Origin: Gammaproteobacteria bacterium
GTDB lineage: Bacteria > Pseudomonadota > Gammaproteobacteria > Steroidobacterales > Steroidobacteraceae
Length of the DNA stretch: 57,392 bases
Direction: 5' to 3'
Assembly (NCBI GenBank): GCA_021323735.1
Contig: JAJPKM010000057.1
Span: 1 to 57,392 of the forward strand
This document shows, piece by piece, positions 24,718-34,863 of the stretch. Both the position numbers and the translations under genes were made by a program. How positions within the stretch are numbered: position 1 is the stretch's first letter; the number at the start of each line of letters is the position of its first letter. The notes under the pieces were generated by a model that searched no databases, was not told where the DNA came from, and saw only the letters and a program-made list of their open reading frames with translations.

Positions 24718-26676
24718 ATGGAAATACAGTCCATATATCTCACCATTGTCTTGTCGCCGCTGGTCGCGTGCATCATCGCCGGACTGTTCGGCAAGGTCAT
24801 CGGCAGAGTGGGTGCGCACAGCGTCACGATCCTGGGCGTGGGAATTTCCTGCGCGCTGTCCCTCTACGTGTTGTACCAGATGGTGTTCGAGGGCAGCCCC
24901 GAGTACAACGGTACGGTCTATACCTGGCTGGTGAGCGACGGGCTGCAGCTCAACGTCGGATTTCTCATCGATCATCTGTCCGCGATGATGATGGCGGTGG
25001 TGACCTTCGTCTCTCTGATGGTCCACATCTACACCATCGGCTACATGGCCGACGATGACGGTTATCAGCGCTTCTTCAGCTACATCTCCTTGTTCACCTT
25101 CTCCATGCTCATGCTGGTGATGGCGAATAATTTCCTCCAGCTATTCTTCGGCTCGGAGGCGGTGGGCGTGGTGTCGTACCTGCTGATCGGCTTCTGGTAC
25201 AAGCGTCAGTCGGCTATTTTCGCCAATCTCAAAGCATTCCTGGTCAATCGGGTGGGGGATTTCGGCTTCGTTCTCGGCATCGCCGCGGTACTGCGCTACA
25301 CCGGATCCTTGGACTATGCGACAGTGTTCTCGCACGCCGAACAAATCGCCGCGGCGCAGGTTCATATCACAGGCGCCGTCGCCTGGTCGGCCATCACCTT
25401 CACCTGCATTTGCCTGTTCATCGGCGCCATGGGCAAGTCGGCGCAGGTGCCGCTGCATATCTGGCTGCCCGATTCGATGGAGGGCCCGACACCCATCTCG
25501 GCACTGATCCACGCGGCCACCATGGTGACGGCCGGTATTTTCATGGTGGCGCGCATGTCCCCGCTGTTCGAACTGTCGGACACCGCGCTGTCGTTTGTGC
25601 TGGTCATCGGCTCTACCACGGCATTCTTCATGGGCCTCTTAGGCATCGTCGCCAACGACATCAAGCGGGTGGTGGCGTACTCGACGCTCTCGCAGCTTGG
25701 ATACATGACCGTGGCCCTCGGGGTGTCGGCGTATGGTGCCGGGATTTTTCACCTCATGACCCATGCCTTCTTCAAGGCGCTGCTGTTCCTGGCCGCAGGC
25801 TCGGTGATCATCGCCATGCACCATGAGCAGGACATGCGCAAGATGGGGGGCTTGAGGAAATATATGCCCATCACCTACTGGACTTGTCTGGTGGGGTGCC
25901 TGGCACTGATCGGTTTTCCCGGGACGTCCGGATTCTTCTCGAAGGACTCGCTGATCGATGCGGTGGGCGCCTCGCACCGGGTCGGCTCGGGATATGCGTA
26001 CTTCTGCGTGGTCACGGGTGTCTTCATCACCGCGCTGTACACCTTCCGCATGTTCATCATGACTTTTCTCGGCAAGGAGCGCATGGATCATCACACCCAG
26101 GAACATTTGCATGAAAGCCCGTGGGTGGTCACGGTGCCCCTGGTCTTGCTGGCGATACCCTCGGCGCTCATCGGCTGGTTCACCGTCAAGTCCATGCTGT
26201 TCGGCAAATTCTTCGAAGGCGCCATTCATGTCGCGCCGGCCAACAACGTGCTCGAGCATCTCGGCGAAGAATTTCACGGCCCCGGCGCATTCATCTTGAG
26301 TGCATTGCTGCAATTGCCGGTGTGGCTCGCGGGCTTAGGAGTGCTCACGGCCTACGTATTCTTCCACTGGAGGCCCGCGCTGGCCGATGCGGCGGAGGCG
26401 AGGTTCAAATGGCTGTACACCATCCTGGTGGATAAGTTCGGGTTCGACTGGTTCAATGAACACGTCATCATGGTGGGCGCCCGCCGGTTGGGCGGGGGAT
26501 TGTGGCGATTCGGCGATCAAGTCGTGATCGATGACGGTCTGGTGAACGGCAGCGCGCGCACCGTGGGTTGGTTGGGCTCGGTCATGCGCTATGCGCAGTC
26601 CGGATACCTGTATCACTACGCATTCGCCATGATCCTAGGCTTGGCGGGGCTCTTGATGTGGCTGATCTGGCGATGA
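24718..26676 (+). CDS. nuoL: NADH-quinone oxidoreductase subunit L
   Basis: 652 residues, antiporter-like distal proton pump with a long C-terminal lateral helix. Motifs include FLIDHLSAMMMAVVTFVS, the key Glu in LFFGSEAVGVVSYLLIGFW, GKSAQVPLHIWLPDSMEGPTP without its ends altered, and the helix-breaking HAATMVTAGIF. ATG 24718 follows nuoK by one base. The frame stays open upstream, but only inside nuoK. The stop overlaps nuoM (ATGA). Confidence 0.97.
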   Translation: MEIQSIYLTIVLSPLVACIIAGLFGKVIGRVGAHSVTILGVGISCALSLYVLYQMVFEGSPEYNGTVYTWLVSDGLQLNVGFLIDHLSAMMMAVVTFVSLMVHIYTIGYMADDDGYQRFFSYISLFTFSMLMLVMANNFLQLFFGSEAVGVVSYLLIGFWYKRQSAIFANLKAFLVNRVGDFGFVLGIAAVLRYTGSLDYATVFSHAEQIAAAQVHITGAVAWSAITFTCICLFIGAMGKSAQVPLHIWLPDSMEGPTPISALIHAATMVTAGIFMVARMSPLFELSDTALSFVLVIGSTTAFFMGLLGIVANDIKRVVAYSTLSQLGYMTVALGVSAYGAGIFHLMTHAFFKALLFLAAGSVIIAMHHEQDMRKMGGLRKYMPITYWTCLVGCLALIGFPGTSGFFSKDSLIDAVGASHRVGSGYAYFCVVTGVFITALYTFRMFIMTFLGKERMDHHTQEHLHESPWVVTVPLVLLAIPSALIGWFTVKSMLFGKFFEGAIHVAPANNVLEHLGEEFHGPGAFILSALLQLPVWLAGLGVLTAYVFFHWRPALADAAEARFKWLYTILVDKFGFDWFNEHVIMVGARRLGGGLWRFGDQVVIDDGLVNGSARTVGWLGSVMRYAQSGYLYHYAFAMILGLAGLLMWLIWR

Positions 26677-28190
26677 TGCTAAGCGCTCACCTTCTCTCGT
26701 GGTTGATCTGGGTGCCCGTCATCGGCGGCTTCGTGGTGCTGGGTTTGGGGCATCGAGCCACGCTGGCCAAATGGCTGTCATTGGCGGTCAGCGGGCTGGC
26801 GTTGCTGTTGAGCATACCGCTCTGGACCTGGTTCAAACCGGGTACGGCGCAAATGCAGTTCGTCGAGCGCTCGCCGTGGATCTCAACCATTCACTCCGAG
26901 TTCTACATCGGCGTCGACGGCATCTCGATGCCGCTGATTCTGCTGACGACGTTCACCACGGTGCTCATCGTGATCGCCAGCTGGCAGAACGTCGAGAAGC
27001 GCGTGGCACAGTATTTCGCCGCCTTCCTCATCTTGGAAGGCCTGATGATCGGCGTCTTCGCCGCGCTCGACGGCGTGCTGTTCTACGTGTTCTGGGAGGC
27101 GATGCTGCTGCCGATGTTCATCATCATCGGCGTCTGGGGCGGACCCCGCCGGGTCTACGCCACCATCAAGTTCTTCCTGTATACCTTCATCGGCTCGCTG
27201 CTGATGCTGGTTGCACTCATTTATCTGTACCTCAAGTCCGGCAGCTACGAACTCGCGGTGTTTCAGCGCATGCCGCTCACCATCACCGAGCAGACGTTCA
27301 TCTTCCTGGCCTTCTTCGCCGCCTTCGCGGTCAAGGTGCCGATGTTCCCGGTGCATACCTGGTTGCCGGATGCGCACGTGGAAGCACCCACCGGGGGTTC
27401 CGTGGTACTGGCGGCCATCATGTTGAAGATGGGCGGATACGGCTTTCTGCGCTTCTCGCTGCCCATTGCCCCGGATGCCAGCCGCGAGCTGGATTGGCTG
27501 ATCATTGCGCTGTCGTTGATCGCCGTGGTGTATATCGGCTTCGTGGCCCTCGCGCAGCGCGACATGAAGAAGCTCATCGCCTACTCGTCGATTGCGCACA
27601 TGGGCTTCGTCACGTTAGGGATGTTCATCGGATTTCAGATCGCGGCGCACACGGGCAAGACCAGCGGCATCGCACTGGGCTTGGACGGCGCGGTGGTGCA
27701 AATGCTGTCGCACGGCCTGGTGTCGGGCGCCATGTTCCTCTGCGTGGGCGTGATGTACGACCGCGTGCACAGCCGGGAAATCTCCGCCTATGGCGGCGTG
27801 ATCAATACCATGCCGAAATTTGCCGCCTTCATGGTGCTGTTTGCGCTGGCAAACTCCGGTTTGCCGGGAACCTCGGGGTTCGTGGGAGAGTTCCTGGTCA
27901 TACTGGCCTCCTTCAAAGCCAATGTCTGGTATGCCTTCCTGGCGGGCACGACGCTGATTCTCGGCGCGGCCTATACGCTTTGGCTGGTGAAGCGCGTAAT
28001 TTTCGGCGAAATCGCCAACGACAAGGTGGCGGCGCTCAAGGACGTGAACGGCCGTGAGTTCCTGGTGCTGGGCGTGCTCGCGGTGGCCGTGCTGCTGGTG
28101 GGTATGTGGCCGGCACCGTTGCTCGACGTGATGCGGGCATCGACGCAGCATTTAGCCGAGCAGCTGCTCATCTCCAAGATTGCTCCATAA
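26673..28190 (+). CDS. nuoM: NADH-quinone oxidoreductase subunit M
   Basis: 505 residues from ATG 26673; ATG 26676 is the next codon. Antiporter-like proton-pumping subunit with 14 expected helices. It has FYIGVDGISMPLILLTTF, the conserved Glu in YVFWEAMLLPMFIIIG, the Lys helix in AVKVPMFPVHTWLPDAHVEA, and AYSSIAHMGFVTLG. It overlaps the nuoL stop and is followed by nuoN after 7 bp. Confidence 0.97.
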   Translation: MMLSAHLLSWLIWVPVIGGFVVLGLGHRATLAKWLSLAVSGLALLLSIPLWTWFKPGTAQMQFVERSPWISTIHSEFYIGVDGISMPLILLTTFTTVLIVIASWQNVEKRVAQYFAAFLILEGLMIGVFAALDGVLFYVFWEAMLLPMFIIIGVWGGPRRVYATIKFFLYTFIGSLLMLVALIYLYLKSGSYELAVFQRMPLTITEQTFIFLAFFAAFAVKVPMFPVHTWLPDAHVEAPTGGSVVLAAIMLKMGGYGFLRFSLPIAPDASRELDWLIIALSLIAVVYIGFVALAQRDMKKLIAYSSIAHMGFVTLGMFIGFQIAAHTGKTSGIALGLDGAVVQMLSHGLVSGAMFLCVGVMYDRVHSREISAYGGVINTMPKFAAFMVLFALANSGLPGTSGFVGEFLVILASFKANVWYAFLAGTTLILGAAYTLWLVKRVIFGEIANDKVAALKDVNGREFLVLGVLAVAVLLVGMWPAPLLDVMRASTQHLAEQLLISKIAP

Positions 28191-28197
28191 GGCAAGT

Positions 28198-29658
28198 ATG
28201 ACCGCAGGCGTATTCAATCCGGGTTTCTTCAATTCAGGCCTGGCGTATGCGTGGCCCGAGATTTTCCTGTCATTGGCGGCATGCGTCATCTTGGTGCTGG
28301 ACCTGCTGCTCAACGACACTCAGCGGCGCTGGAGCGGCGTGCTGGCCGTGGTCAGCTTAGTTGTAACAGCGGTGCTGGTGCTCGCGCATCCGGTAGCTAC
28401 CCGTGTCGTCGCCCTGGGCGGATTGTTCGAACTGGATCGAATGGCCCAGATCCTGAAGGCCGTGACGCTGCTGACGGTGGCAGCCGTATTCGTTTATTCG
28501 ACCGACTATTTGCAGCGGCGCGACATCTTCAAAGGCGAGTACTTCGTCCTCGGACTGTTTGCCACCGTGGGGGGCATGGTGCTCATCTCCGCGGGCAGCC
28601 TGATCACCCTGTACTTGGGATTGGAGCTCATGTCCCTGTGTCTGTACGCCATGGTGGCGTTCGACCGCGACTCAGGCATTGCCGCCGAGTCGGCGATCAA
28701 GTACTTCGTCTTAGGTTCCATGGCGTCGGGAACCCTGCTGTACGGTATGTCGATCATCTACGGTGTAACGGGCAGCTTGGAACTTGCCGGCATTGCCGGT
28801 GTGGCCAGCAACGCGGCCATCGCGGGCAATATCGGCCTGCTGTTCGGCGTCGCCTTCCTCATTGTCGGCGTGGGCTTCAAATTCGGTGCGGTACCCTTTC
28901 ATATGTGGATACCGGATGTGTACGAAGGTTCACCGACGTCCGTCACCGTTTTCATTGGAACCGCGTCCAAGCTTGCCGCATTCGCGCTGGCCATGCGGTT
29001 GCTGCCGGAGGCATTGGGCGCCGCCCAGACGGATTGGAGCCAGATGTTGGCGGTACTGGCCGTGTTGTCGATGGCGATCGGCAACATCGTCGCCATTGCG
29101 CAGACGAATTTGAAGCGCATGCTGGCGTATTCGACGATTTCGCATGTGGGCTTCGTGCTGCTTGGAATCCTCTCCGGTACGGCGCAGGGCTACCAGGCTT
29201 CCATGTTCTACATGATCAGCTACGTGATTGTCGCGGCCGGCGCCTTCGGCATGATATTGCTGTTGGCCAGAGAGGGTTTCGAAGCCGACAAAATCACCGA
29301 CTTCAAGGGCTTGAATGCCAGAAGCCCCTGGTTCGCCGGCATGATGGCCATCCTGATGTTCAGCTTGGCGGGACTGCCGCCGTTCATCGGATTCTGGGCA
29401 AAGCTGGGCGTGATCCAAGCAGTTCTCGGTGTGCATTTCACCTGGCTTGCCGTGGTCGCCGTGCTGTTCTCGGTGGTTGGGGCATTTTTCTATTTGCGAA
29501 TCGTCAAGCTGATGTACTTCGACGAGCCCACCGATACCGCGGTGATCGGCGGCTCGGTGCTGATGCGCACGATGCTGAGCGCCAACGCGCTGCTGGCGTT
29601 CGGGCTGGGCGTCATTCCGGGATCACTGCTGCAGATTTGCCAGCGAGCGTTGCAGTAG
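28198..29658 (+). CDS. nuoN: NADH-quinone oxidoreductase subunit N
   Basis: 486 residues from ATG 28198 (MTAGVFNPGFFNSGLAYAWP), the last complex I gene. It has the antiporter-like core with the Glu in YLGLELMSLCLYAMVAF, the Lys region GFKFGAVPFHMWIPDVYEGS and AYSTISHVGFVLLG. AAGG just upstream is the ribosome site; TTG 28180 would place the start inside nuoM. No clear terminator follows, but a 20-bp tandem repeat does. Confidence 0.97.
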   Translation: MTAGVFNPGFFNSGLAYAWPEIFLSLAACVILVLDLLLNDTQRRWSGVLAVVSLVVTAVLVLAHPVATRVVALGGLFELDRMAQILKAVTLLTVAAVFVYSTDYLQRRDIFKGEYFVLGLFATVGGMVLISAGSLITLYLGLELMSLCLYAMVAFDRDSGIAAESAIKYFVLGSMASGTLLYGMSIIYGVTGSLELAGIAGVASNAAIAGNIGLLFGVAFLIVGVGFKFGAVPFHMWIPDVYEGSPTSVTVFIGTASKLAAFALAMRLLPEALGAAQTDWSQMLAVLAVLSMAIGNIVAIAQTNLKRMLAYSTISHVGFVLLGILSGTAQGYQASMFYMISYVIVAAGAFGMILLLAREGFEADKITDFKGLNARSPWFAGMMAILMFSLAGLPPFIGFWAKLGVIQAVLGVHFTWLAVVAVLFSVVGAFFYLRIVKLMYFDEPTDTAVIGGSVLMRTMLSANALLAFGLGVIPGSLLQICQRALQ

Positions 29659-29699
29659 GGGTGGAGCGATCGACACTCGAGCGAGCGCCCCTTAAGAAA

Positions 29700-29816
29700 C
29701 CGATAGCTGAGCAAACGACCGATAGCCGAGCATAGAGACTGGTAGCTAAGCCCAGAGGCTGATAATCAAGCCCAGAGACTGATAACCGAGCAAAGAGACT
29801 GACAGACAGGCGAGGA
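29700..29816. repeat. 20-bp tandem repeat, five copies plus a degenerate sixth
   Basis: Imperfect units related to CTGATAACCGAGCAAAGAGA begin at 29700, 29719, 29739, 29759 and 29779, with a decayed unit at 29799. The first unit is 19 bp and the others 20 bp. Conserved positions are the starting C(C/T)GATA and the AGC near the centre. The array fills the gap between nuoN and the GST-like gene and ends at that gene's ribosome site. I do not recognise it as a known repeat family. Confidence 0.85.
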
Positions 29817-29826
29817 GGGGTTGTCC

Positions 29827-30423
29827 ATGATTGCGCTATATCATTCCCCGCAGAGCCGTTCAGCCAGCATCGTATGGCTGCTGGAGGAACTCGAGGTTCC
29901 CTACCAAACCAAAGCGGTGGATTTTCGCCGCTCCGACGGCAGCGGCTCTCGCGATGCCGCCAATCCGCACCCGCACGGTAAAGTCCCTGCGCTGACCGAC
30001 GGCGGCGAGACGATATTCGAAGGCAGCGCCATCGCGCTTTATCTGACCGACAAATACCGCACCAAGAAGCTCGGCCCCGCGGTCGGCGACCCCAAGCGCG
30101 GCGAGTATCTTTCCTGGCTGGCGTACCGGCCGGGAGTCTTGGAGCCGGCCATCCTGTCGCGGCGCTTTCAGATCAAGCATGTATATGGCGCCATGGGCTG
30201 GGCGCCGGCGGATGAGGTGGAGGAGGTGCTCAACAAGCATCTAGCACCGCGCCAATATTTTCTCGGCGATGAGTTTTCCGCGTTGGATATTCTGCTCGGC
30301 GGCGGCCTGCATTTTCTGATGATGGCGAAAATGATCAAGGAAACGCCCGTGCTGAAAGCCTATTCGGCTCGCATCTCTGATCGCCCCGCGTATCGCACGA
30401 TGATGGAAAAGGACAAGCGTTGA
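29827..30423 (+). CDS. Glutathione S-transferase family protein
   Basis: 198 residues from ATG 29827, with AGGAGG 8 nt upstream; TTG 29821 is possible. The N-terminal thioredoxin fold (about 1-80) has a serine-rich first helix, YHSPQSRSASIVWLLEEL, a cis-Pro segment HGKVPALTDG and the glutathione-contacting EGSAIALYL. The helical C-terminal domain follows (EYLSWLAYRPGVLEPA, FLGDEFSALDILLGG). Substrate is unknown. A role beside tRNA-fMet is not implied. Confidence 0.88.
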   Translation: MIALYHSPQSRSASIVWLLEELEVPYQTKAVDFRRSDGSGSRDAANPHPHGKVPALTDGGETIFEGSAIALYLTDKYRTKKLGPAVGDPKRGEYLSWLAYRPGVLEPAILSRRFQIKHVYGAMGWAPADEVEEVLNKHLAPRQYFLGDEFSALDILLGGGLHFLMMAKMIKETPVLKAYSARISDRPAYRTMMEKDKR

Positions 30424-30464
30424 AAGGATGGCGGAGCAGGGTAAGTCTGCTTTCGTTTTGCGGC

Positions 30465-30492
30465 TTGCTTTAACTGACCGGCCTAGTACAAT
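30465..30492 (+). promoter_or_regulatory. Likely promoter of tRNA-fMet
   Basis: TTGCTT (30465-30470), a 16-bp spacer and TACAAT (30487-30492) resemble a sigma-70 promoter ending 15 bp before the mature tRNA 5' end. The GC-rich stretch just after the -10 element is typical of stringently controlled stable-RNA promoters. Confidence 0.6.
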
Positions 30493-30507
30493 GGGCGGCT
30501 CTTCCGG

Positions 30508-32193
<1,686 letters not shown>

Positions 32194-32197
<4 letters not shown>

Positions 32198-32979
32198 TTT
32201 TTCCTCGACGCTACACGGCGCCGCTTCGCCGCCGCATCCCTCTGCCGCTTTCTCTGTGATCGGCCAGTCGATGCAAGCGCGTGCGCTTTTTCCATGTGGT
32301 CGGTACCTGGGCAGTATTTCCGACTTGGCTTCCCAGGCCCTTGGCGCTTGATCCTGAAAAATCTCTGGCATGACGGCAGTGCGCAGCGTCCGACCTCAGT
32401 AAGATCGCCCTGCGCGCTCTCTGTTAGGAGCAACGCCGCCGATACTGCCCAATCTTTGCGATCGTTCGCGCCCGGAACCCTCCAGCCCATAGAGGCGCGG
32501 CCGGATTTATCGAACTTCAAAGTCGCGTAGAGCGCGAGATTGGACTGTTCATCGATATCTCGAATGCCGCTTAGAAACTTCGAGAGGGGCAGCAGCCCTT
32601 TGGAGGCAGCATCCAGCACCTCCCTGGCATAGCTGCGCTGGGCCTCAACACTCTCCCAAAACTGCGCCAATGCAAATTCGCGCGGCGCCCTTACGAGTTC
32701 CTTAGTTTTAGGGTGATTGCAGAGATACAATTCCACGCCGTTGTCGTCGAACGCTACGTCCAGCATGTCAGCGTCGCTACTTAGCGGATGCAGATCTACC
32801 TCAGGTTGCACATCGCCGTTCGCAAACGCAATGACGCCATCGACTATGTTGTCCGGCACGAAGCCAGCACCGAAGCTCGTTCCGAGCTGAAAGTCGATGT
32901 GATTTGGGCTGTCGGAACGCTTTCCGGCACCGTCGTCGGTCTTCTTTGAATCACTACTCGCGAGCCTGGCCTCAATCAT
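32194..32979 (-). CDS. Hypothetical protein with C-terminal zinc-finger-like motif
   Basis: 261 residues from the ATG at 32979 (MIEARLASSDSKK); the frame is open to 33075. No N-terminal fold recognised. Near the C-terminus CALPSCQRFFRIKRQ and RKYC, followed by a basic stretch, resemble the CGNR-type zinc finger (Cys-x4-Cys, then Cys-x3-His), suggesting nucleic-acid binding. It is translationally coupled to the integrase, so it may be an accessory or directionality factor; that role is inference from position only. Confidence 0.6.
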
Positions 32980-33000
32980 TTCTCGTGCCCCTCTGTAACC

Positions 33001-33045
33001 GCAACCGGTAAATGGCGTAAAGCCGGTTTGTTGCCGGTTGCAACC
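33001..33045. promoter_or_regulatory. Operator-like repeats between divergent integrase and replication operons
   Basis: GCAACCGG (33001-33008) is inverted as CCGGTTGC (33034-33041). GCCGGTT is repeated directly at 33022 and 33033, and GGTTGCAACC (33036-33045) is itself palindromic. They lie in the only gap between the leftward integrase operon and the rightward early genes, where a repressor or AlpA-type regulator would bind. Confidence 0.5.
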
Positions 33046-33097
33046 GCTTAATACTAGATTAACGGTGACGACCACCTAAAGGCAAGAGATATCGGCA

Positions 33098-33289
33098 ATG
33101 GCGCTTCCTCAGCATCTCCAACACTACCGCGGGCTCATAGACATAATTTCCGCCACGGTCGTCAGCCAGATCGAGGCCGAGCGCGCGGCCGAAGCCGAAT
33201 GCGAGGCGCCAAATTCAACGCTTGCGCACGTAGGGTCTCGCTTCACGACTGAGGCCGGCAAGAGCCACCACTTGAGCGCCGCATCGTGA
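33098..33289 (+). CDS. Small hypothetical protein, element early region
   Basis: 63 residues (MALPQHLQHYRGLIDIISAT at the start). First rightward gene of the element, with a modest AAGAGA site upstream. Glu/Ala-rich in the middle; no domain recognised. Its stop overlaps the GTG of the next frame (GTGA), the pattern used throughout this region. Confidence 0.5.
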   Translation: MALPQHLQHYRGLIDIISATVVSQIEAERAAEAECEAPNSTLAHVGSRFTTEAGKSHHLSAAS

Positions 33290-33496
33290 GCGCCGCGCCT
33301 GATCTCGCCGCCGAATTCGCGAAGCTCGACGAATGCACGCGCGCCTACTTTAGAACGCGTTGCCGGCAAGACCGGCCCAGACGCGCTCAAGGCCTGGCTG
33401 CGATTCACCGGCTTCCGCGATGAGGGTGCACGGATGAGCGTCAGCCTGCGCATCGCGCAGGCTCAGAAGAACGCATTGCTCGCCACGAAGGAGTGA
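33286..33496 (+). pseudogene. Small gene interrupted by a one-base shift
   Basis: From GTG 33286 the frame reads MSAAPDLAAEFAKLDECTRA and then turns Arg/Pro-rich to a stop at 33423. Skipping one base at about 33352, after TAC TTT, restores a protein-like continuation (ERVAGKTGPDALKAWLRFTG ... LATKE) to TGA 33494-33496, making about 69 residues. The break lies at TTT-AGA, so a +1 frameshift at a rare Arg codon is conceivable. A simple inactivating indel or sequence error is as likely. Confidence 0.4.
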
Positions 33497-33535
33497 GCTA
33501 CGGCTGGGCAAAAAAGCTTGACTACGAAAAAAGTG

Positions 33536-33664
33536 ATGAGAATATACATGCACAGACAGCCAGGAATCCAAAACCTGGCCGAGGGGCTGATGCCCTTCGT
33601 GTTATCAGGGCTTGATGCCCAGGACATGGCACGGAAAACCGTACTGATCCTGGAGGCCCTGTGA
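33536..33664 (+). CDS. Small hypothetical protein upstream of the AlpA-like gene
   Basis: 42 residues from ATG 33536 (MRIYMHRQPGIQNLAEGLMP). The stop overlaps the GTG start of the next gene (GTGA), which is the main support. No family recognised. Confidence 0.4.
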   Translation: MRIYMHRQPGIQNLAEGLMPFVLSGLDAQDMARKTVLILEAL

Positions 33665-33957
33665 ACGACCACGCCGCTCAATCTCCACTTTCGCTTTTGC
33701 GGATTCCCGCCGTAATGGCGCGCACCGGCTTGTGCCGGGCATCCCTGTACCAGCGCATCGCCGCCGGCTTATTCCCGCGCCCCGTGAAGGCCTTCGGCCG
33801 GCAGCGCGCTGGGTGGCCGTCGAATGAAATCGACACGCTGATCCGCGCCCACATCGAAGGCGCCAGCGAATCGCGCATTGGTGAAATCGTCTCTGAGTTC
33901 CACGCCCGCCGCGGCGGTCACGGCGCGAGCACTACCGAGCAGCCGCGCGCAGCGTGA
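33661..33957 (+). CDS. AlpA-like helix-turn-helix regulator
   Basis: 98 residues from GTG 33661. The segment LLRIPAVMARTGLCRASLYQRIAAGLFPRP is split here as LLRIPAVMARTGLCRASLYQ then RIAAGLFPRP, and with GWPSNEID it matches the AlpA/excisionase winged-helix pattern (recognition helix then wing). AlpA proteins of P4-like and other elements activate or control integrase and excision. It lies at the head of the rightward replication genes, consistent with that role. Confidence 0.85.
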   Translation: MNDHAAQSPLSLLRIPAVMARTGLCRASLYQRIAAGLFPRPVKAFGRQRAGWPSNEIDTLIRAHIEGASESRIGEIVSEFHARRGGHGASTTEQPRAA

Positions 33958-34067
33958 ATTCTCAAGCTCCAGAAATGGCGAAGGCCGCAAACCCCGGCAA
34001 GGGCGCGGCCTTCAATTCCAACGCAACGGGAACATCAACGCGATGCGAATCCTACACCATGACGTGA
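33954..34067 (+). CDS. Small hypothetical protein
   Basis: 37 residues from GTG 33954, which overlaps the AlpA-like stop (GTGA). Begins MNSQAPEMAKAANPGKGAAF; low complexity, no family recognised. The following zinc-ribbon gene starts inside it, so either could be the translated frame at the overlap. Confidence 0.35.
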   Translation: MNSQAPEMAKAANPGKGAAFNSNATGTSTRCESYTMT

Positions 34068-34447
34068 GCGAACCTCAAGAAGGGTTCGATCAAATCGACT
34101 GCCCCGCGTGCGGAACTTCGGTGCGAGTAGCGCCGGGGCCCCACGCCCGAGAACGCGCAGCAACCAATTGCCCAGCCTGCCATCGAAGGGCGCTTCCCGC
34201 GCGCAGTGCTGCCGCCCAGGGCAAATCAACGTACAAGCCGAATGCCCCACCGGGCAAGGTCTGGCCCGACTGGGAAACCAATCAGCACAAGAAAATGTTA
34301 CGGATAATCGAGCAAACCAAGACCTCCACCTGCGCCTGCTCTATCTGCAATAGCGAGTTCACCCCGAAACGCAGCGACGCCAAGACGTGCAGCTCGGCCT
34401 GCCGCCAGGCCGCATATCGGCTCCGGCTCGCGCAGGCGGCAGCATGA
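34043..34447 (+). CDS. Zinc-ribbon hypothetical protein
   Basis: 134 residues from ATG 34043. It has two cysteine sets: CPACGTSV with CPACHRR in the N-terminal half, and CACSICNSEFTPKRSDAKTC with CSSACRQAAYRLR near the end. The second is a short treble-clef motif common in phage and plasmid proteins. Probably nucleic-acid binding; exact role unknown. The frame is open upstream to 33878. The stop overlaps the primase-like ATG (ATGA). Confidence 0.6.
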   Translation: MRILHHDVSEPQEGFDQIDCPACGTSVRVAPGPHARERAATNCPACHRRALPARSAAAQGKSTYKPNAPPGKVWPDWETNQHKKMLRIIEQTKTSTCACSICNSEFTPKRSDAKTCSSACRQAAYRLRLAQAAA

Positions 34448-34863
34448 GCGCAGCGTCGAAAGTACTGGATCGGTGCGCAGGCGCGAAGCAAACGGGCGCC
34501 GGTCGCTGGATCGCTCGTTGCCCGGCGCATGATGACAAATCGCCAAGCCTGTCGATTCGCGAAAACGATGATGGCCGCTGCCTGCTCCACTGCTTCGGCG
34601 GATGCGAGACAAGTGACGTTCTCGCCGCCATCGGCCTGTCATTCGCGGATCTGTTCGACAAACCGTTGGAGCATCACTTACCGCCAATCCGCGGCGGGTT
34701 CTCTGCGCGCGAGCTGCTCGAACTCAACGCGCACGAGGCTACTGTCGTTTCGCTATTGGCGGAGAAAGCGGCGGCCGGTTCGCTCACTGAAGACGATATT
34801 AAACGTCTGACACAGGCCGCGGCCCGCCTCTCGAAAGCTCAGGTGCTTGTACATGGCCGCTGA
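34444..34863 (+). CDS. P4-type primase zinc-finger protein
   Basis: 139 residues from ATG 34444. The segment RCPAHDDKSPSLSIRENDDG followed by CLLHCFGGC is the CHC2/P4 primase zinc-binding motif. Only this N-terminal domain is present; the Toprim catalytic domain normally fused to it is missing here and in the neighbours. It overlaps the RepA-like gene by 11 bp and likely works with it in replication. It may recognise template DNA or act as a regulator. Confidence 0.75.
   Translation: MSAASKVLDRCAGAKQTGAGRWIARCPAHDDKSPSLSIRENDDGRCLLHCFGGCETSDVLAAIGLSFADLFDKPLEHHLPPIRGGFSARELLELNAHEATVVSLLAEKAAAGSLTEDDIKRLTQAAARLSKAQVLVHGR

Noticed and set aside
28251-29735. Forward frame of 494 codons overlapping nuoN
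   Set aside because: It lies in another phase of nuoN, is Arg/Gly/His-rich with no membrane pattern, and nuoN itself is certain. The same applies to 26699-28057 over nuoM.
29700-29816. 20-bp repeats as CRISPR
   Set aside because: Units are contiguous and diverged, with no unique spacers between them.
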